The notes below the pieces were generated by a model. It ran no database searches. It was not told where the DNA came from and saw only the letters and a list, made by a program, of their open reading frames with translations. 6,843 nucleotides of DNA, from assembly GCA_964552325.1 (NCBI GenBank), contig CAZKHA010000181.1:1-6843 (forward strand). The letters are read 5' to 3'. A program made the position numbers and the translations under genes. This DNA is from CAZKCK01 sp964552325. GTDB lineage: Bacteria > Bacteroidota > Bacteroidia > Bacteroidales > TTA-H9. Shown here in pieces: positions 6,761-6,843 of the stretch (position 1 is the first letter of the stretch; each line of letters starts with the position of its first letter).

Positions 6761-6782
6761 TTGCACGGGACAAGTCGTGCAA
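6761..6782. repeat. Perfect inverted repeat TTGCACG-N8-CGTGCAA
   Basis: Seven-bp arms (6761-6767 and 6776-6782) around the 8-base loop GGACAAGT. It ends eight bases before repeat copy C (6791). With the hairpin at 6722-6738 it makes a two-hairpin arrangement like those of REP or BIME elements. Confidence 0.75.
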
Positions 6783-6788
6783 ATGCGA

Positions 6789-6843
6789 TGCCCTGAGCCT
6801 GCCGAAGGGTGGAAATGTGAAAATGTGGAAATGTGAAGATATG
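6789..6843 (+). repeat. Second copy of composite repeat (palindrome plus 8-bp units), cut by window edge
   Basis: All 55 bases are identical to 6514-6568: the 19-mer at 6791-6809, the partial TGGAA, then 8-base units at 6815, 6823 and 6831 and the start of another at 6839. Identity extends to the last base of the window, so the true copy is longer. It is in the same orientation as the first copy and offset by 275 bases. Confidence 0.95.

Larger units (their letters stand above)
6626..6788. other. Unique non-coding spacer between two repeat copies
   Basis: About 160 bases without a convincing reading frame, RNA gene or promoter. The first 90 bases show no structure I can name. The second half holds two perfect 7-bp inverted repeats, listed separately. 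Being bracketed by copies of one repeat family, it may be the body of a small mobile or REP-like element, or ordinary intergenic DNA between two repeat insertions. Confidence 0.5.

Overview
The window looks like chromosomal DNA of a member of the Bacteroidota. The signs are the protein style (the N-terminus of SufB, the GIY-YIG start of UvrC), the lack of clear Shine-Dalgarno sites, A/T-rich leaders, and TAnnTTTG boxes just upstream of both gene blocks, which is the known -7 element of this phylum. The order or genus cannot be fixed from what is visible.

Two divergent gene blocks share a 250-base intergenic region (3328-3577). Leftward (minus strand) runs sufB-sufC-sufD, the scaffold and ATPase core of the SUF iron-sulfur cluster assembly machine. 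sufD runs off the left edge and lacks about its last quarter. Rightward (plus strand) runs thiL (thiamine-monophosphate kinase), followed after 7 bases by uvrC (nucleotide excision repair endonuclease). All five reading frames are intact, with their key motifs. They look like ordinary housekeeping genes.

The unusual part is the right end. From the last base of the uvrC stop codon onward there is no gene. Instead there is a strict 8-base-period tandem array (consensus ATGTGRRA) interrupted by imperfectly palindromic 19-mers (CCCTGAGCYTGYCGAAGGS) that stay in 8-base phase. Next comes a short hairpin, then a unique stretch with two perfect 7-bp inverted repeats, and then a second copy of the composite repeat. 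The second copy matches the first exactly over at least 55 bases and continues past the window. This resembles an interspersed repeat family with REP- or MITE-like character.

Functionally, SufBC2D builds Fe-S clusters, ThiL finishes thiamine diphosphate, and UvrC cuts damaged DNA. UvrC carries a four-cysteine set of the kind reported to bind an Fe-S cluster. No metabolic link between the two blocks is proved by their adjacency. I see no undescribed defence or enzymatic system here; the repeat region is the best candidate for something new.
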